DNA of 64,000 nt, from positions 189,955,700 through 190,019,699 of the forward strand of contig CM022303.1 of assembly GCA_011799875.1 (NCBI GenBank). Reading direction: 5' to 3'. This document shows, piece after piece, positions 41,579-53,017 of this stretch. How positions within the stretch are numbered: position 1 is the stretch's first letter; each line of letters opens with the position of its first letter. A model generated the notes under the pieces. It saw nothing but the letters and a program-made list of their open reading frames with translations. It was not told where the DNA came from and made no database searches. The position numbers were made by a program, and so were the translations under genes. The DNA is from Thinopyrum elongatum (taxonomy: Eukaryota > Streptophyta > Magnoliopsida > Poales > Poaceae).

Positions 41579-42803
41579 GATAAAGGAACATGCTAAGGTA
41601 TCAACAGTGGTTCGCAAAAGTAATATTAAAGCACCTAAACCCACTGAACAAATTGAAGTAGAACCTAGTGTTGCTGTGGTTAAAGTTCTCTTGGTCGAAA
41701 ATGTTGATGGGCATGTTATTTATTTCTGTGATGAAGCTGCTAGAATTGCCAAACTAGATACTAAGGATAAAAATAGACCAGATGTTGGCATGCCTGTTGT
41801 CTCAGTCAAAATAGGAGATCATTGCTATCATGGTTTATGTGACTTAGGTGCTAGTGTGAGTGCTATTCCTTTTACCTTATACCAAGAAATTATGAATGAC
41901 ATAGCACCCGCTGAAATAGAAGACATATATGTTACTATTAAACTTGCAAATAGAAACACCATCACACCACTTGGGATAGTTAGAGATGTTGAAGTCTTGT
42001 GTGGGAAAATAAAATACCCTACTGAATTTCTAGTTCTTGGTTCCCCACAAGATAAATTTTGTCCCATAATCTTTGGTAGACCTTTCTTGAACACTATCAA
42101 TGCTAAGATAGGTTGTGAGAAAGAAATCGTCAGTGTTTATTTTGGTGATGTGTCTAATGAGTTTAATTTCTCTAAGTTTCCTAGGCAACCTCATGATAAA
42201 GAATCACCTAGTAAAGATGAAATAATTGGTCTTGCTTCTATTGCCTTGCCTCCTAGTGATCCACTAGAAAAATACTTGCTAGACCATGAGAATGATATGC
42301 ACTTGCGTGAAAGAAATGAAATAGATAAAAATTTCTTTGAACAACAACCTCTCCTTAAACACAATTTTCCTATTGAAACTCTAGGAGGTCCTCCTCCACC
42401 TAAAGGTGATCCCGTGTTTGAATTAAAGCAACTGCCTGATGCTCTAAAGTATGCTTATCTTGATGAGAAAAAGATGTATCCTGTTATTATTAGTGCTAAC
42501 CTTTCAGAACATGAAGAAGAGAGATTATGAAAAATTCTGAGGACGCACCATGCTGCTATTGGATATACTCTTGATGATCTTAATGGCATTAGTCCCACTC
42601 TCTGTCTGCACAAGATTAATATGGAACCTGATGCGAAACCCATTGTTGATCACCAACGACGACTGAACCCTAAGATGAAAGAAGTGGTAAGAACTGAAAT
42701 ACTAAAGCTTCTAGAAGCAAGTATAATCTATCCCATAGCTGATAGTAGATGGGTAAGTCCTGTTCATTGTATCCCTAAGAAAGGAGGTATTACTATTGTT
42801 CCT
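41553..42803 (+). pseudogene. pol: Sabrina-2 protease and N-terminal reverse transcriptase
   Basis: The frame continues from gag after the A9 shift: FPVRIKEHAKVSTVVRKSNI, protease with SVKIGDHCYHGLCDLGASVS (catalytic D-L-G), then IIFGRPFLNTINAKIG. The linker follows (DEIIGLASIALPPSDPLEKY, ETLGGPPPPKGDPV). A TGA at 42528-42530 breaks R-L-L-K, and the same frame then reads DAKPIVDHQRRLNPKMKEVV and SRWVSPVHCIPKKGGITIVP, the RT fingers, up to the solo LTR at 42804. Only one stop lies in 1.25 kb. Confidence 0.88.
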
Positions 42804-44404
42804 TGATACGTCTCCAATGTATCTATAATTTTTTATTGTTCCATGCTGTTATATTATCATTCTTGGATGTTTTATAATCATTTTATAGCAACTTTATACC
42901 ATTTATTGGGACTAACCTATTGACATAGTGCCCAGTGCCAGTTGCTGTTTTTTGCTTGTTTTTTACTTCGCAGAATATCCCTATCAAACGGAGTCCAAAC
43001 ACAGCGAAACTTTTTGGAGATTTTTTTGGACCAGAAGACAACTTGGGAGCCAAGGAAGCACAGAGGGGAGGCCCGTGGGGCCCACAAGACACCAGGGCGC
43101 GCTAGAGGCCCCTGACATGCCCTGATGGGTTGTGGGGCCCATGGAGGTCCTCTCCACCGCCTCTCAGCTCTATAAATACCCAAATATTCCAGAAACCCTA
43201 GGAAAGCGATCGAAACACAATTCCAGCCGCCGCAAGTTCCAGAACCACGAGATCCAATCTAGAGCCCTATTCCAGCACTCTACCGGAGGGGAACACGATC
43301 ACGGAGGGGTTCATCATCCTCATTGGTGCTCCTCCGATGATGCGTGAGTAGTTTACGATAGACCTACGGGTCTGTAGGCAGTAGCTAGATGGCTTCTTCT
43401 CTCTTTTTGATTCTCATAAAATGTTCTCTTGGAGATCTATTTGATGTAATGACTTTTTGCGGTGTGTTTGTTGGGATCCGATGAAGTGCGATTTTATGAT
43501 CAGATATATCTATGAATATTATTTGAGTTCTTTGATCTCTTTTATGCATGATTGTTATAGCCATGTATTTCTTCTCTGAATCTTTGGTTTAGTTAGGCCA
43601 ACTAGATCGAGTTTCCTTGCAATGGGAAGAGGTGCTTTGTGATGGGTTCGATCTTGCGGTGTCCTCACCCAGTGACAGAAGGGGTAGCGAGGCACGCATG
43701 TATCGTTGCTATTAAGGATAACAAGATGGGGTCTATTCCTACATGCATAGATCTTGTCTACATCATGTCATCGTTCTTATTGCATTACTCCATTTCTCCA
43801 TGAACTTAATACACTAGATGCATGCTGGATAGCGGTCGATGTGTGGAGTAATAGTAGTAGATGTAGGCAGGAGTCGGTCTACTAATCTTGGACGTGATGC
43901 CTATATACATGATCATTTCCTTGGATATCGTCATAATTATTTGCTCTTCTATCAATTGCCCAATAGTAATTTGTTTACCCACCGTATGCTATTTTCTCGA
44001 GAGAAGCCACTAGTGAAACCTACGGCCCCAGGGTCTATCTTTAATCATACTGCTTTCAGATCTATCTTTTATCATATTGTTTTCAGATCTATTACTCCAA
44101 AAACCCAAAAATACCTTGCTGCACTTTTGCTTTACTTATTTTATTTTGTTTTTTTGTTAGATCTATTTATCCAATCTCATACAATTTAATCTATCTTTTT
44201 ACCATGGAGGGATTGACAACCCCTCTTACGCGTTGGGTTGCAAGTATTTGTTCTTTGTGTGCAGGTACCGTTTACATAGTGTTGCTTGGTTCTCCTACTG
44301 GATTGATAACCTTGGTTTCATAACTGAGGGAAATACCTGCCGTAGTTGTACTGCATAATCCCTTCCTCTTTGGGGAAATACCAAAGCAGTTTCAAGCCGC
44401 ATCA
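42804..44404 (+). mobile_element. Solo LTR 2 (1601 bp), TSD TTCCT
   Basis: It begins TGATACGTCTCCAATGTATC and ends TTCAAGCCGCATCA, flanked by TTCCT at 42799-42803 and 44405-44409. The TATA box TATAAATA (43171-43178) gives plus orientation. No coding domain lies inside. Removing it and one TSD restores the RT frame as I-V-P-N-D-K-N-E. It is a gypsy-type LTR, family not named. Confidence 0.94.
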
Positions 44405-45146
44405 TTCCTAATGATAAAAATGAACTTATCCCACAAAGAATTGTTACTTGCTATAGAATGGTAATTGATTTCAGGAAATTAAACTAAGCTACTAGAAAAG
44501 ATCATTACCCTCTGCCTTTTATTGATCAAATGCTAGAAATACTATCTAAGCACACACACTTTTGTTTTCTTGATGGATATTCTAGTTTCTCTCAAATACC
44601 TGTATCACAGCCTGATCAAGAGAAAACCACCTTTAGTTGTCCTTTTGGAACTTATGCTTATAGACATATGACTTTTGGTTTATGCAATGCACCTGCTACC
44701 TTTCAACGATGTATGACTGCTATATTCTCTGACTTTTGTGAAAAGATTGTTGAGGTTTTCATGGATGATTTCTCCATTTATGGAACTTCTTTTGATGATT
44801 GCTTAAGCAACCTTGATCGAGTTTTGTAGAGATGTGAACAAACTAAACTTGTCTTGAATTGGGAGAAGTGTCACTTTATGGTTAATGAAGGCATTATCTT
44901 GGGGCATAAAATTTCTGAAAAAGTATTGAGGTGGATAAAGCTAAAATTGATGCAATTGAGAAAATGCCATGTCCTAAAGACATTAAAGGTATTCGTAGTT
45001 TCCTTGGTCATGTTAGTTTCTATAGGAGGTTCATTAAAGACTTCTCTAAAATTTCTAGGCCTCTTGCTAATCTTTTACAAAAGGATTTTCCATTTGTTTT
45101 TGATGATGATTGTGTAGATGCCTTTGAAACACTTAAGAAGCCTTAA
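44405..45146 (+). pseudogene. pol: Sabrina-2 reverse transcriptase, C-terminal part
   Basis: It resumes NDKNELIPQRIVTCYRMVID and meets TAA 44485-44487. It then reads YPLPFIDQMLEILSKHTHFCF, TFGLCNAPATFQRCMTAIFS, and the catalytic VEVFMDDFSIYGTSFDDCLS. A TAG near 44827 follows. A one-base loss near 44920 shifts frame into KAKIDAIEKMPCPKDIKGIRSFLGHVSFYRRFIKDFSKISRPL (thumb and start of connection). The frame ends at a further one-base loss near 45140. Confidence 0.87.
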
Positions 45147-45727
45147 CTTCTGCACCTATTGTTCAACCACCTGATTGGAACTTGCCTTTTGAAAGTATGT
45201 GTGATGCTAGTGATTATGCTGTTGGTGCTGTTCTAGGACAAAGAGTTGATAAGAAATTAAATGTTATCCATTATGTGAGCAAAACTCTAGACATTACCCA
45301 AAGAAATTATGCTACTACTGAGAAAGTATTTTTAGCAGTTGTGTTTGCTTGTGATAAATTCAGATCTTACAGTGTTGATTCCAAAGTAATTGTTCACACT
45401 TATCATGCTGCTATAAAATATCTTATGGAAAGGAAAGATGCTAAACCTAGACTCATTAGGTGGGTTATCTTGCTACAAGAATTGGAATTACATATTACTC
45501 ATAGGAAAGGAGCTGAGAACCCCATAGCTGATAACTTGTCTAGGCTAGAAAATGTTCTTGATGACCCACTACCTATTGATGATAGTTTTCCTGATGAACA
45601 ACTAGCTGTAATAAATGCTTCTCATAACACTCCTTGGTATGCTGACTATGCTAATTACATTGTTGCTAAATTTATACCACCTAGCTTCACATACCAACAA
45701 AAGAAAAAAATTTCTTCTATGACTTAA
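45147..45727 (+). CDS. pol: Sabrina-2 RNase H
   Basis: It reads [30 protein letters not shown], the first catalytic Asp in C-D-A-S-D, then [21 protein letters not shown] with the Glu. [12 protein letters not shown] has Y in place of the usual Asp (T-D-H); Sabrina-3 keeps [12 protein letters not shown]. It ends with [16 protein letters not shown], whose Asp completes the active site. The frame is open from ATG 45182 to 45727. A shift in the A-rich run near 45705 separates it from the integrase. Confidence 0.85.
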
Positions 45728-46962
45728 GACATTACTTTTGGGATGACCCACATCTTTATAAAGAGGGAGTAGATGGTATAATTAGACATTGTGTACCTGA
45801 GCATGAACAGGAACAAATCCTACGGAAGTGTCACTCCGAAGCCTATGGAGGGCATCATGCGGGAGATAGAACTGCGCATAAGGTATTACAATCCGGTTTT
45901 TATTGGCCTACTCTTTTCAAGGATGCCCATAAGTTTGTATTGTCTTGTGATGAATGTCAGAGAATTGGTAATATAGATAAGCGTCAGGAAATGCCTATGA
46001 ATTATTCACTTGTTGAACCATTTGATGTTGGGGTTTTTGATTATATGGGACCTTTTCCTTCCTCTAATGGGTATACTCATATTTTGGTTGCTGTTGATTA
46101 TGCCACTAAATGGGTAGAAGCTATTCCAACTAGCAGTGCTGATGATAACACCTCCATTAAAATGCTTAAAGAAGTTATTTTCCCAAGGTTTGGAGTCCCT
46201 AGATATTTAATGACTGATGGTGGTTCACACTTTATTCATGGTGCTTTCCGTAAAATGCTTGCTAAATATGATGTTAACCATAGAATTGCATCACCCTATC
46301 ATGCTCAATATAGTGGTCAAGTTGAACTTAGCAATAGAGAAATAAAATTAATATTACAAAAAGCTGTCAATAGGTCCCGAAAGAATTGGTCTAAGAAACT
46401 GGATGATGCACTTTGGGCTTATAGAACAGCTTATAAAAATCCTATGGGTATGTCTCCATATAAAATGGTATATGGGAAAGCTTGTCATTTGCCTCTCGAG
46501 TTAGAACATAAAGCATATTGGTCAATTAAAGAACTCAATTATGACTTCAAACTTGCCGGTGAAAAGAGGTTATTTGATATTAGCTCACTGGATGAGTGGA
46601 GAACCCAAGCTTATGAAAATGCCAAATTATTCAAAGAAAAAGTTGAAAGATGGCATGACAAAAGAATACAAAAACGGGAATTCAAAGTTATTGAACATGT
46701 TCTATTGTACAATTCCCGTTTCAGATTTTTTGCAGGCAAACTTCTCTCCAAATGGGAAGGGCCATATATCATTGAAGAAGTTTATCGCTCTGGAGCTATT
46801 AGGATCAATAATGCCAAAGGCACTAATCCGAAGGTGGTTAATGGACAAAGAATTAAGCACTATATCTCAGGTATGCCTATTAATGTTGAAACTAATATTA
46901 TTCAAACCATGACACCGGAGGAACACATAAAAGAAACCTTCCAGAACACTCCAGAACCTTGA
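45710..46962 (+). CDS. pol: Sabrina-2 integrase (Athila type)
   Basis: The zinc region is [20 protein letters not shown] ... CDECQRIGN. The catalytic core has [18 protein letters not shown] (D), [12 protein letters not shown] (D) and [13 protein letters not shown] (E). It is followed by the Athila-lineage signature [20 protein letters not shown] and a C-terminal SH3-like part ([22 protein letters not shown]). The open frame ends at TGA 46960-46962 with no chromodomain. All three acidic residues are present, so this is the best-preserved part of the element. Confidence 0.92.
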
Positions 46963-47306
46963 AAAGGAAGAGGTATGTGATACGGTAAGTAAACGGACTC
47001 CAAAAAATTAGCAAAATATTTTCTGTCAGTTTTGGAATATTAGGAAAAATAGGAAAAATAAGAAACAACCAGGAAGGCAACCCAGGTGCCCACAAGACAC
47101 CAGGGCGCACCTGCCCCACCTGGCGCACCCTGGTGGGTTGTGGGCCCCTCTAGTACCTTCCCGACTCCGTTTTCCTTCCGTATACTTGTTTCCCAAGATA
47201 AAAAATCTTTATATATACCCCCGGACGATTTGACCTCTGTATCGCGGAGAAATCCTCTGTTCTTGTTTCTTGTTGTTCCTCTGTCGGATCTATCAAGCCA
47301 GGCATC
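46963..47306 (+). other. Sabrina-2 region between integrase and ORF3
   Basis: There is no gene. It contains splice-donor-like AGGTATGTGA and CGGTAAGT just after the integrase stop, and AAGCCAG just before ORF3, which could serve a spliced subgenomic mRNA. This is inference only. Part of the sequence resembles the LTR (CACCAGGGCGCACCTG). Confidence 0.35.
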
Positions 47307-47597
47307 ATGTCTTCTCCCTCTTCCAACAACGTAGAAGAAGATGCTTGGCTGATGAAGATGGAACTGAAAAGAGAGGGACCAAAAGAAGCCATCAAGGAGG
47401 ACAAGGGCAAGGAAGCTACGGGAGATCAAGCTCGAGAAGGAGGGCAGACGATGCTAATAGAAGAAGAGGAAGAAGAAGATATCGTTCAACCATACTACAA
47501 CCATCTCACCCCTACTGAAATTGAATCCTTTAGGGCCTTTGAAATGGTTCGCGTTCAGAATAAATTTCTCACTCGTGAAAATATTTTGTTAGAATAG
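47307..47597 (+). CDS. Sabrina-2 third ORF (96 aa, acidic, unknown)
   Basis: Residues MSSPSSNNVEEDAWLMKMEL start at 47307. Lys/Glu-rich sequence follows, then an E-E-E-E-E-D tract and a conserved-looking PYYNHLTPTEIESFRAFEMV. It ends ENILLE at TAG 47595-47597. It occupies the position of the env-like or extra ORF of Athila elements but has no signal peptide or membrane segment. No function can be assigned to it. Confidence 0.5.
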   Translation: MSSPSSNNVEEDAWLMKMELKREGPKEAIKEDKGKEATGDQAREGGQTMLIEEEEEEDIVQPYYNHLTPTEIESFRAFEMVRVQNKFLTRENILLE

Positions 47598-49249
47598 CAA
47601 ATCATTACCCTCCGGAGCATCATTCGTAGACTGGAGTACCTATTGAGGCTAAAGTGTGACGCTGCTACTCCACCACCACCATCTTCCCCACCAAAGGAGA
47701 CTTGAGTACACCGGTATGGGCACTCCCCTTGGCTTGTGCCAAGCTTGGGGGATATGTCCCGGTATCGTATCACCATCACTTTTATTAGGTTTACCTATGT
47801 TAGTTCGATCCATAGCTATTTCATGATTTAGTTGAATAAAAGTTTAGTGTGATCTATTTTCGAGTGCTAGTTTCATGATCTATCTATCTATGTAATTGAG
47901 TGAGAGTTATATAATAAAGTTTAGTTTGAGTTTTTGCTTCTTTAATTTTATGTTCCAATCAAAATAAAGGAAATTAATGAAAAAGATCATGTGCTAATCT
48001 TATGATAAGTAGTGACATCACATAAGGAAAAGTATAAGTGATAAAATTTGTTGAAAGTTGACAAACATAGCATTGGTCAATGATGCAATTCATGAAAGAA
48101 TTAATAAGGGAAGAGAAGATTCACATGCAAATATACTATCTTGGACATCTTTTATGATTGTGAGCACCCATTAAATATTTTATACCAAAATTGTTGACGT
48201 TGGACAAGGAAGACAACGTAATGATTTATGTTTGTTCATATTGACATAGAAGTTATATTGTCATAGATCCTTCAACATGTGGTGCTTGCTCAATATCTTT
48301 GCTAGCCAAAAATCCGCACTAAATAGAGATACTACTTGTGCATCCAAAAACCTTAAACCCAAATCCATGTTTTGAGAGTCCACCATACCTACCTATGGAT
48401 TGAGTAAGATCCTTCAAGTAAGTTGTCATCGGTGCAAAATGGCAATAAAAATTGCTCCTAAATGTGTTTGATCCTTTAGTTTAAGGGAAAATAAGCGTTG
48501 TACTAACTTGTGATGGCGAAGTAATAAAAGTGACGGACTGCATAATAAAGGTTGCTATCATAAGGGCCAATATAATGAGACGTTCTTTTGCATTAAGAGA
48601 TTGTGCATACAAAACCAAAAGCGCATGACAACCTCTGCTTCCCTCTGCGAAGGGTCTATCTTTTACTTTTATGTATTTACCTTTTATGCAAGAGTCAAAG
48701 TATTCTTCTCTATTCCTTTTTATTTTCTCTTTTGCAAGCACCATGTGGTGAGGAAAGATCTAGGCACATATATCCAGTTGAATGTGGGTGAATTTGAGTT
48801 ATTATTGTTGACATCACCCTTGAGGTGAATAAGTTGGGAGGCGAAACCATAAGCCCCTATCTTTCTACGTGTCCGGTTGAAACTTTTTGTTCATATGTAT
48901 GATGTGAGTGTTAGCAATCATAGAAGACTAAATGGTGGTTGAGTATGTGGACTTGCCAAAATCCTTCGATACGAGACCCTTCCTAAAAATATGATGAATT
49001 GTAGTTACAAAGTTGACTGAGAACATAGTTTGTTAATTTTCAATAAAGTTTATGCTTTTTACTTCAATGTTGTGATGAATTGTTACTTATTCATGAGAAG
49101 TTATATTATAAAGCTTTATGATGAAGTTTGTTGTTGTTATAATAATAAGCATGCTGCTACTATGTCCGTATTTTGTTTTTATCGACACCTCTCTCTCTAA
49201 ACATGTGGACATGATTTTCGATATCGGCTTTCGCTTGAGGACAAGCGAG
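47598..49249. other. Sabrina-2 long non-coding region before the 3' LTR
   Basis: About 1.65 kb of AT-rich sequence without convincing ORFs. Athila elements commonly carry such a region here. Confidence 0.5.
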
Positions 49250-49267
49250 GGCTAAGGTTGGGGGAGT
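49250..49267 (+). promoter_or_regulatory. Sabrina-2 polypurine tract
   Basis: GGCTAAGGTTGGGGGAGT directly precedes the 3' LTR. Confidence 0.7.
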
Positions 49268-50786
49268 TGATACGTCCATTTTGCATCATGTTTTCCTACT
49301 GTTATTTATAGTGTTTTATGCTTTATAACACTTTATGGAGTAATTCTAATGCCTTTTCTCTCATAATATGCAAGGTTTACACAAAGAGGGAGAATGCCGG
49401 CAACTGGAATTCTGGATCTGAAAAAGCTATGTCAGAGATACCTATTCTGCACATTTCCAAATGAGCTGAAATTTTACGAAGAATTATTTTGGAATATATA
49501 ATAAATATTGGAGTAAAGAACTACCAGAGGGGGGCTGCTAGGTGCCCACAAGATACCACGGCGCGCCAGCCCTTCCAGGCGCGCCCTGGTGGGTGGTAGG
49601 CAGCCCGGCCCACCTCTGGTGCGCATCTTCTGGTATATAAGGTATTTTGACCTAGAAAAATAAATAAGGAGAGGACTTTCGGGATGGAGCGCCGCTGTCT
49701 CGGGGCGGAACTTGGGCAGGAGCACTTTTGCCCTCTGACGGAGCGATTCTACCAGGGGAACTTCCCTCCGGGAGGGGGAAATCGAATCCATCGTCGACCA
49801 ACAACCCTCTCATCTTTTGGAGGCCAATCTTCATCAACATCTTCAACAACACCATCTCATCTCTAAACCCTAGTTCATCTCTTGTGTTCAATCTTTGTAC
49901 TGGAACCTTAGATTGGTACCTGTGGGTGACTAGTGGTGTTGATTACATCTTGTAGTTGATGCTAGATGGTTTATTTGGTGGAAGATTATATGTTCAGATC
50001 CATTATGCTATTTAATACCCCTCTGATCTTGAGCATGAATATTATTTGTGAGTAGTTACTTTTGTTCTTGAAGCCACGGGAGAAGTCATGTTACAAGTAA
50101 TCATGTGAATTTGATATTCGTTCGATGTTTTGATGGTATGTATGTTGTGATTCCCTTAGTGGTGTTATGTGAACGTCGACTACATGACACTTCACCATCT
50201 TTGGGCCTAAGGAAATTCATTGTGGAGTAGTTATTAGATGATGGGTCGCTAGAGTGACAGAAGCTTAAACCCTAGTTTATGCGCTATTTCGTAAGGGGCT
50301 GATTTGGATCCATATGTTTAATGCTATGGTTAGATTTTATCTTAATACTTTTCTCGTAGTTGCGGATGCTTGCAGAGGGTTAATCATAAGTGGGACGCTT
50401 GTTCAAGGAAGAACATCACCCAAGCACCGGTCCACCCACATACCATATTATCAAAGTAGCGAATGCGAATCAAACCAACATGATGAAAGTGACTAGATGA
50501 AATTCCCGTGTGCCCTCAAGAGCGCTTTGCTTATTATAAGAGATCGTTTTGGCCTTTCCTTTGCTACAAAAATGATTGGGCTACCTTGCTACACTTTATT
50601 TATCGTTACTGTTACTTGCTCGTTACAAATTATCTTGCTATCAAACTATCTGTTAATTATATTTTCAGTGCTTGCAGAAATTACCTTGCTGAAAACCGCT
50701 TGTCATTTCCTTCTGCTCCTCGTTGGGTTGGACACTCTTACTTATCGAAAGGACTACGATTGATCCCCTATACTTGTGGGTTATCA
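49268..50786 (+). repeat. Sabrina-2 3' LTR (1519 bp)
   Basis: Begins TGATACGTCCATTTTGCATC and ends CTTGTGGGTTATCA. A TATA-like TATATAAGG lies near 49634. Confidence 0.95.
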
Positions 50787-50818
50787 CCGTGACAAAACCA
50801 CGATAGTTGGCGCCCACC

Positions 50819-51431
50819 ATGGGGCCTGTGCATGGTGGTGTTGAGTTCTTTAAGGGAGCTCTCCCAGGGATTGAGGGATATGCGATCGGCCAGATGACCA
50901 AGAGTCGTTGCAGCAAGCTCTACATTGAAGATTCAGGCTGGGTCCCCGAGGCCGACTCAATCGAGCAAGGGTACCGGGTCCCCTTCGGCAAGATCCACGT
51001 CTTCCTCGGCAAAATCGGCGAATCAGGACCCGAGCCAGACATCTGCACCGACATCATCGAGATGGCTCAGCGCACGCGACCCGCCTGGGCTCAAGCCGCC
51101 CGAAATCACGTCTTCATCGGCTTCACCCAGGGAGTCGATCTCGCGGATAAGTCCGCGTCTGATGGGGACACCCTTGTCTACTCCAACGGCGAATCATCGG
51201 TTGGAGACACTGAGTCAATCCTCCCGCTGTATGATGTTACGCTTGGGGCTACTCTGATGATGAGCCGGCTCCAGCTGACCATGAACCGCCTCATCAAACC
51301 ACCGTCTACATGGCAGGCACTGCCCCAGCTCATAACTCTACGGCGCCAGGCACTACGATGGGAACTGGCACTTCAGCATCGGCTCCGAACGTGGCCGGCT
51401 CAAGTTCTCGCAGAGCTGGTTGCCTCGCTGA
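50819..51431 (+). pseudogene. gag: Element G gag, N-terminal part, truncated
   Basis: An ATG at 50819, 16 bp after the LTR end and inside the PBS region, opens MGPVHGGVEFFKGALPG. The frame continues EDSGWVPEADSIEQGYRVPF, KIHVFLGKIGESGPEPD and DIIEMAQRTRPAWAQAA, typical of the N-terminal part of Triticeae gypsy gag proteins. It stays open until Sabrina-3 interrupts at 51432, after which it is LTR sequence. The later part (STWQALPQLITLRRQ) may already be out of the original frame, since an overlapping frame encodes NSTAPGTTMGTGTSASAPN. Confidence 0.65.
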
Positions 51432-52911
51432 TGATACATCCATTTTGCATAATGATTTCCTACTATTATTTATAATGTTTTTATGCATAATAATGCTTTA
51501 TGGAGTAATTCTAATGCCTTTTCTCTCATAATATGCAAGGTTTACACAAAGAGGGGGAATGCCAGCAGCTGGAATTTTGGACCTGAAAAAGCTACATCAG
51601 ATTTACCTATTCTGCACATCTCCAAATGAGCTGAAAATTTAGGGAGAATTATTTTGGAATATATAAAAAATACTGGAGGGGGGCCACCTGGTGAGCACAA
51701 GACACCAGGGCGTGCCAGGCCCCCCAGGTGCGCCCTGGTGGGTTCTGCTCAGCCTGGCCCACCTCCGATGCCCATCTTCTGGTATATAGGTCATTTTGAC
51801 CTATAAAAAAAATAAGGAGAGGACTTTCGGGACGAAGCGCCGCCGTCTCAAGGTGGAACATGGGCAGGAGCACTTTTGCCCTCCGATGGAGCGATTCCAC
51901 CGGGGGAACTTCCCTCCTGGAGGGGGAATCGAAGCCATCGTCATCACCAACAACCCTCTCATCTTTGGGAGGCCAATCTTCATCAACAAATTCAATAGCA
52001 CCATCTCCTCTCAAACCCTAGTTCATCTCTTGTGTTCAATCTTTGTACCAGAACCTCAGATTGGTACCTGTGGGTGACTAGTAGTGTTGATTGCATCTTG
52101 TAGTTGATTACTATATGGTTTATTTGGTGGAAGATTATATGTTCAGATCCATTATGCTATTTAATACCCCTCTGATCTTGAGCATGATTATCATTTGTGA
52201 GTGGTTACTTTTGTTCTTGGGGTCACAGAAGAAGTCATGTTGCAAGTAATCATGTGAACTTGATATGTGTTCGATATTTTGATGATATGTATGTTGTGAT
52301 TCCCATAGTGGTGTCATGTGAACGTCGACTACATGGCACTTCACCATATTTGGGCCTAAGGGAATGCATTGTGGAGTAGTTATTAGATGATGGGTTGCTA
52401 GAGTGACAGAAGCTTAAACCCTAGTTTATGTGCTACTTCGTAAGGGGCAGATTTGGATCCAAATGTTTAAGGCCATGGTTAGATTTTATCTTAATACTTT
52501 TCTTGTAGTTGCGGATTCTTGCAAGGGGGTTAATCATAAGTGGGAGGTTTGTTCAAGTAAGAACATCACCCAAGCACCGGTCCACCCACATATCAAATTA
52601 TCAAAGTAGCGAACATGAATCAAACCAACATGATGAAAGTGACTAGATGAAATTCCCGTGTACCCTCAAGAACACTTTGCTTAATATAAGAGACCATTTT
52701 GGCCTGTACTTTTCCACAAAAGGATTGGGCTACCTTGCTGCACTTTATTTACCATTACCGTTACTTGTCCGTTACAATTTATCTTACTATCAAACTATCT
52801 GTTACCGACTATTTCAGTGCTTGCAGAAAAAACCTTGCTGAAAACCACTTGTCATTTCCTTCTTACTTATCGAAAGGACTATGATTGATCCCCTATACTT
52901 GTGGGTCATCA
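51432..52911 (+). repeat. Sabrina-3 5' LTR (1480 bp)
   Basis: Begins TGATACATCCATTTTGCATA and ends CTTGTGGGTCATCA. It is slightly shorter than the Sabrina-2 LTR through small deletions (e.g. near 51678 and 52863). Confidence 0.92.
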
Positions 52912-53017
52912 AGACTCTTTTCTAGCGCCGTTTCCGGGGAGTGAAGTGCTCTTGGTAAGTGGAAATTGGTAAGGAAAAATTTATACTACGTGCTGAAATT
53001 TATTGTCACTTGTTACT

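Larger units (their letters stand above)
25713..50786 (+). mobile_element. Sabrina-2: full-length Athila-lineage Ty3/gypsy, TSD CCGTG
   Basis: The element starts TGATACGTCCATTTTGCATC and ends GGGTTATCA. It is flanked by CCGTG at 25708-25712 and 50787-50791. The 5' LTR is 25713-40515 with element D nested in it, and is 1519 bp once D and one TSD are removed. The 3' LTR (49268-50786) is also 1519 bp. Between them are PBS, gag, protease, RT (with solo LTR 2), RNase H, integrase, a small third ORF and a polypurine tract. The reading frames are broken. About 26 substitutions in the first 426 bp of the LTR pair (6%) suggest an insertion roughly 2 million years old at 1.3e-8 per site per year. Confidence 0.95.
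25173..51431 (+). mobile_element. Element G: gypsy element split by Sabrina-2 and truncated by Sabrina-3
   Basis: An LTR segment (25173-25712) stops at CCGTG where Sabrina-2 starts. At 50787 the same CCGTG is followed by ACAAAACCACGATAGTTGGC, the LTR end and a primer-binding site, and then a gag start at 50819. Removing 25713-50791 gives a continuous LTR-PBS-gag. Sabrina-3 starts at 51432 and cuts the gag. A gag with an MGPVHGG start and an EDSGWVPEADS segment is of the Tat/gypsy type seen in Triticeae, but the family is unknown to me. Confidence 0.8.
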
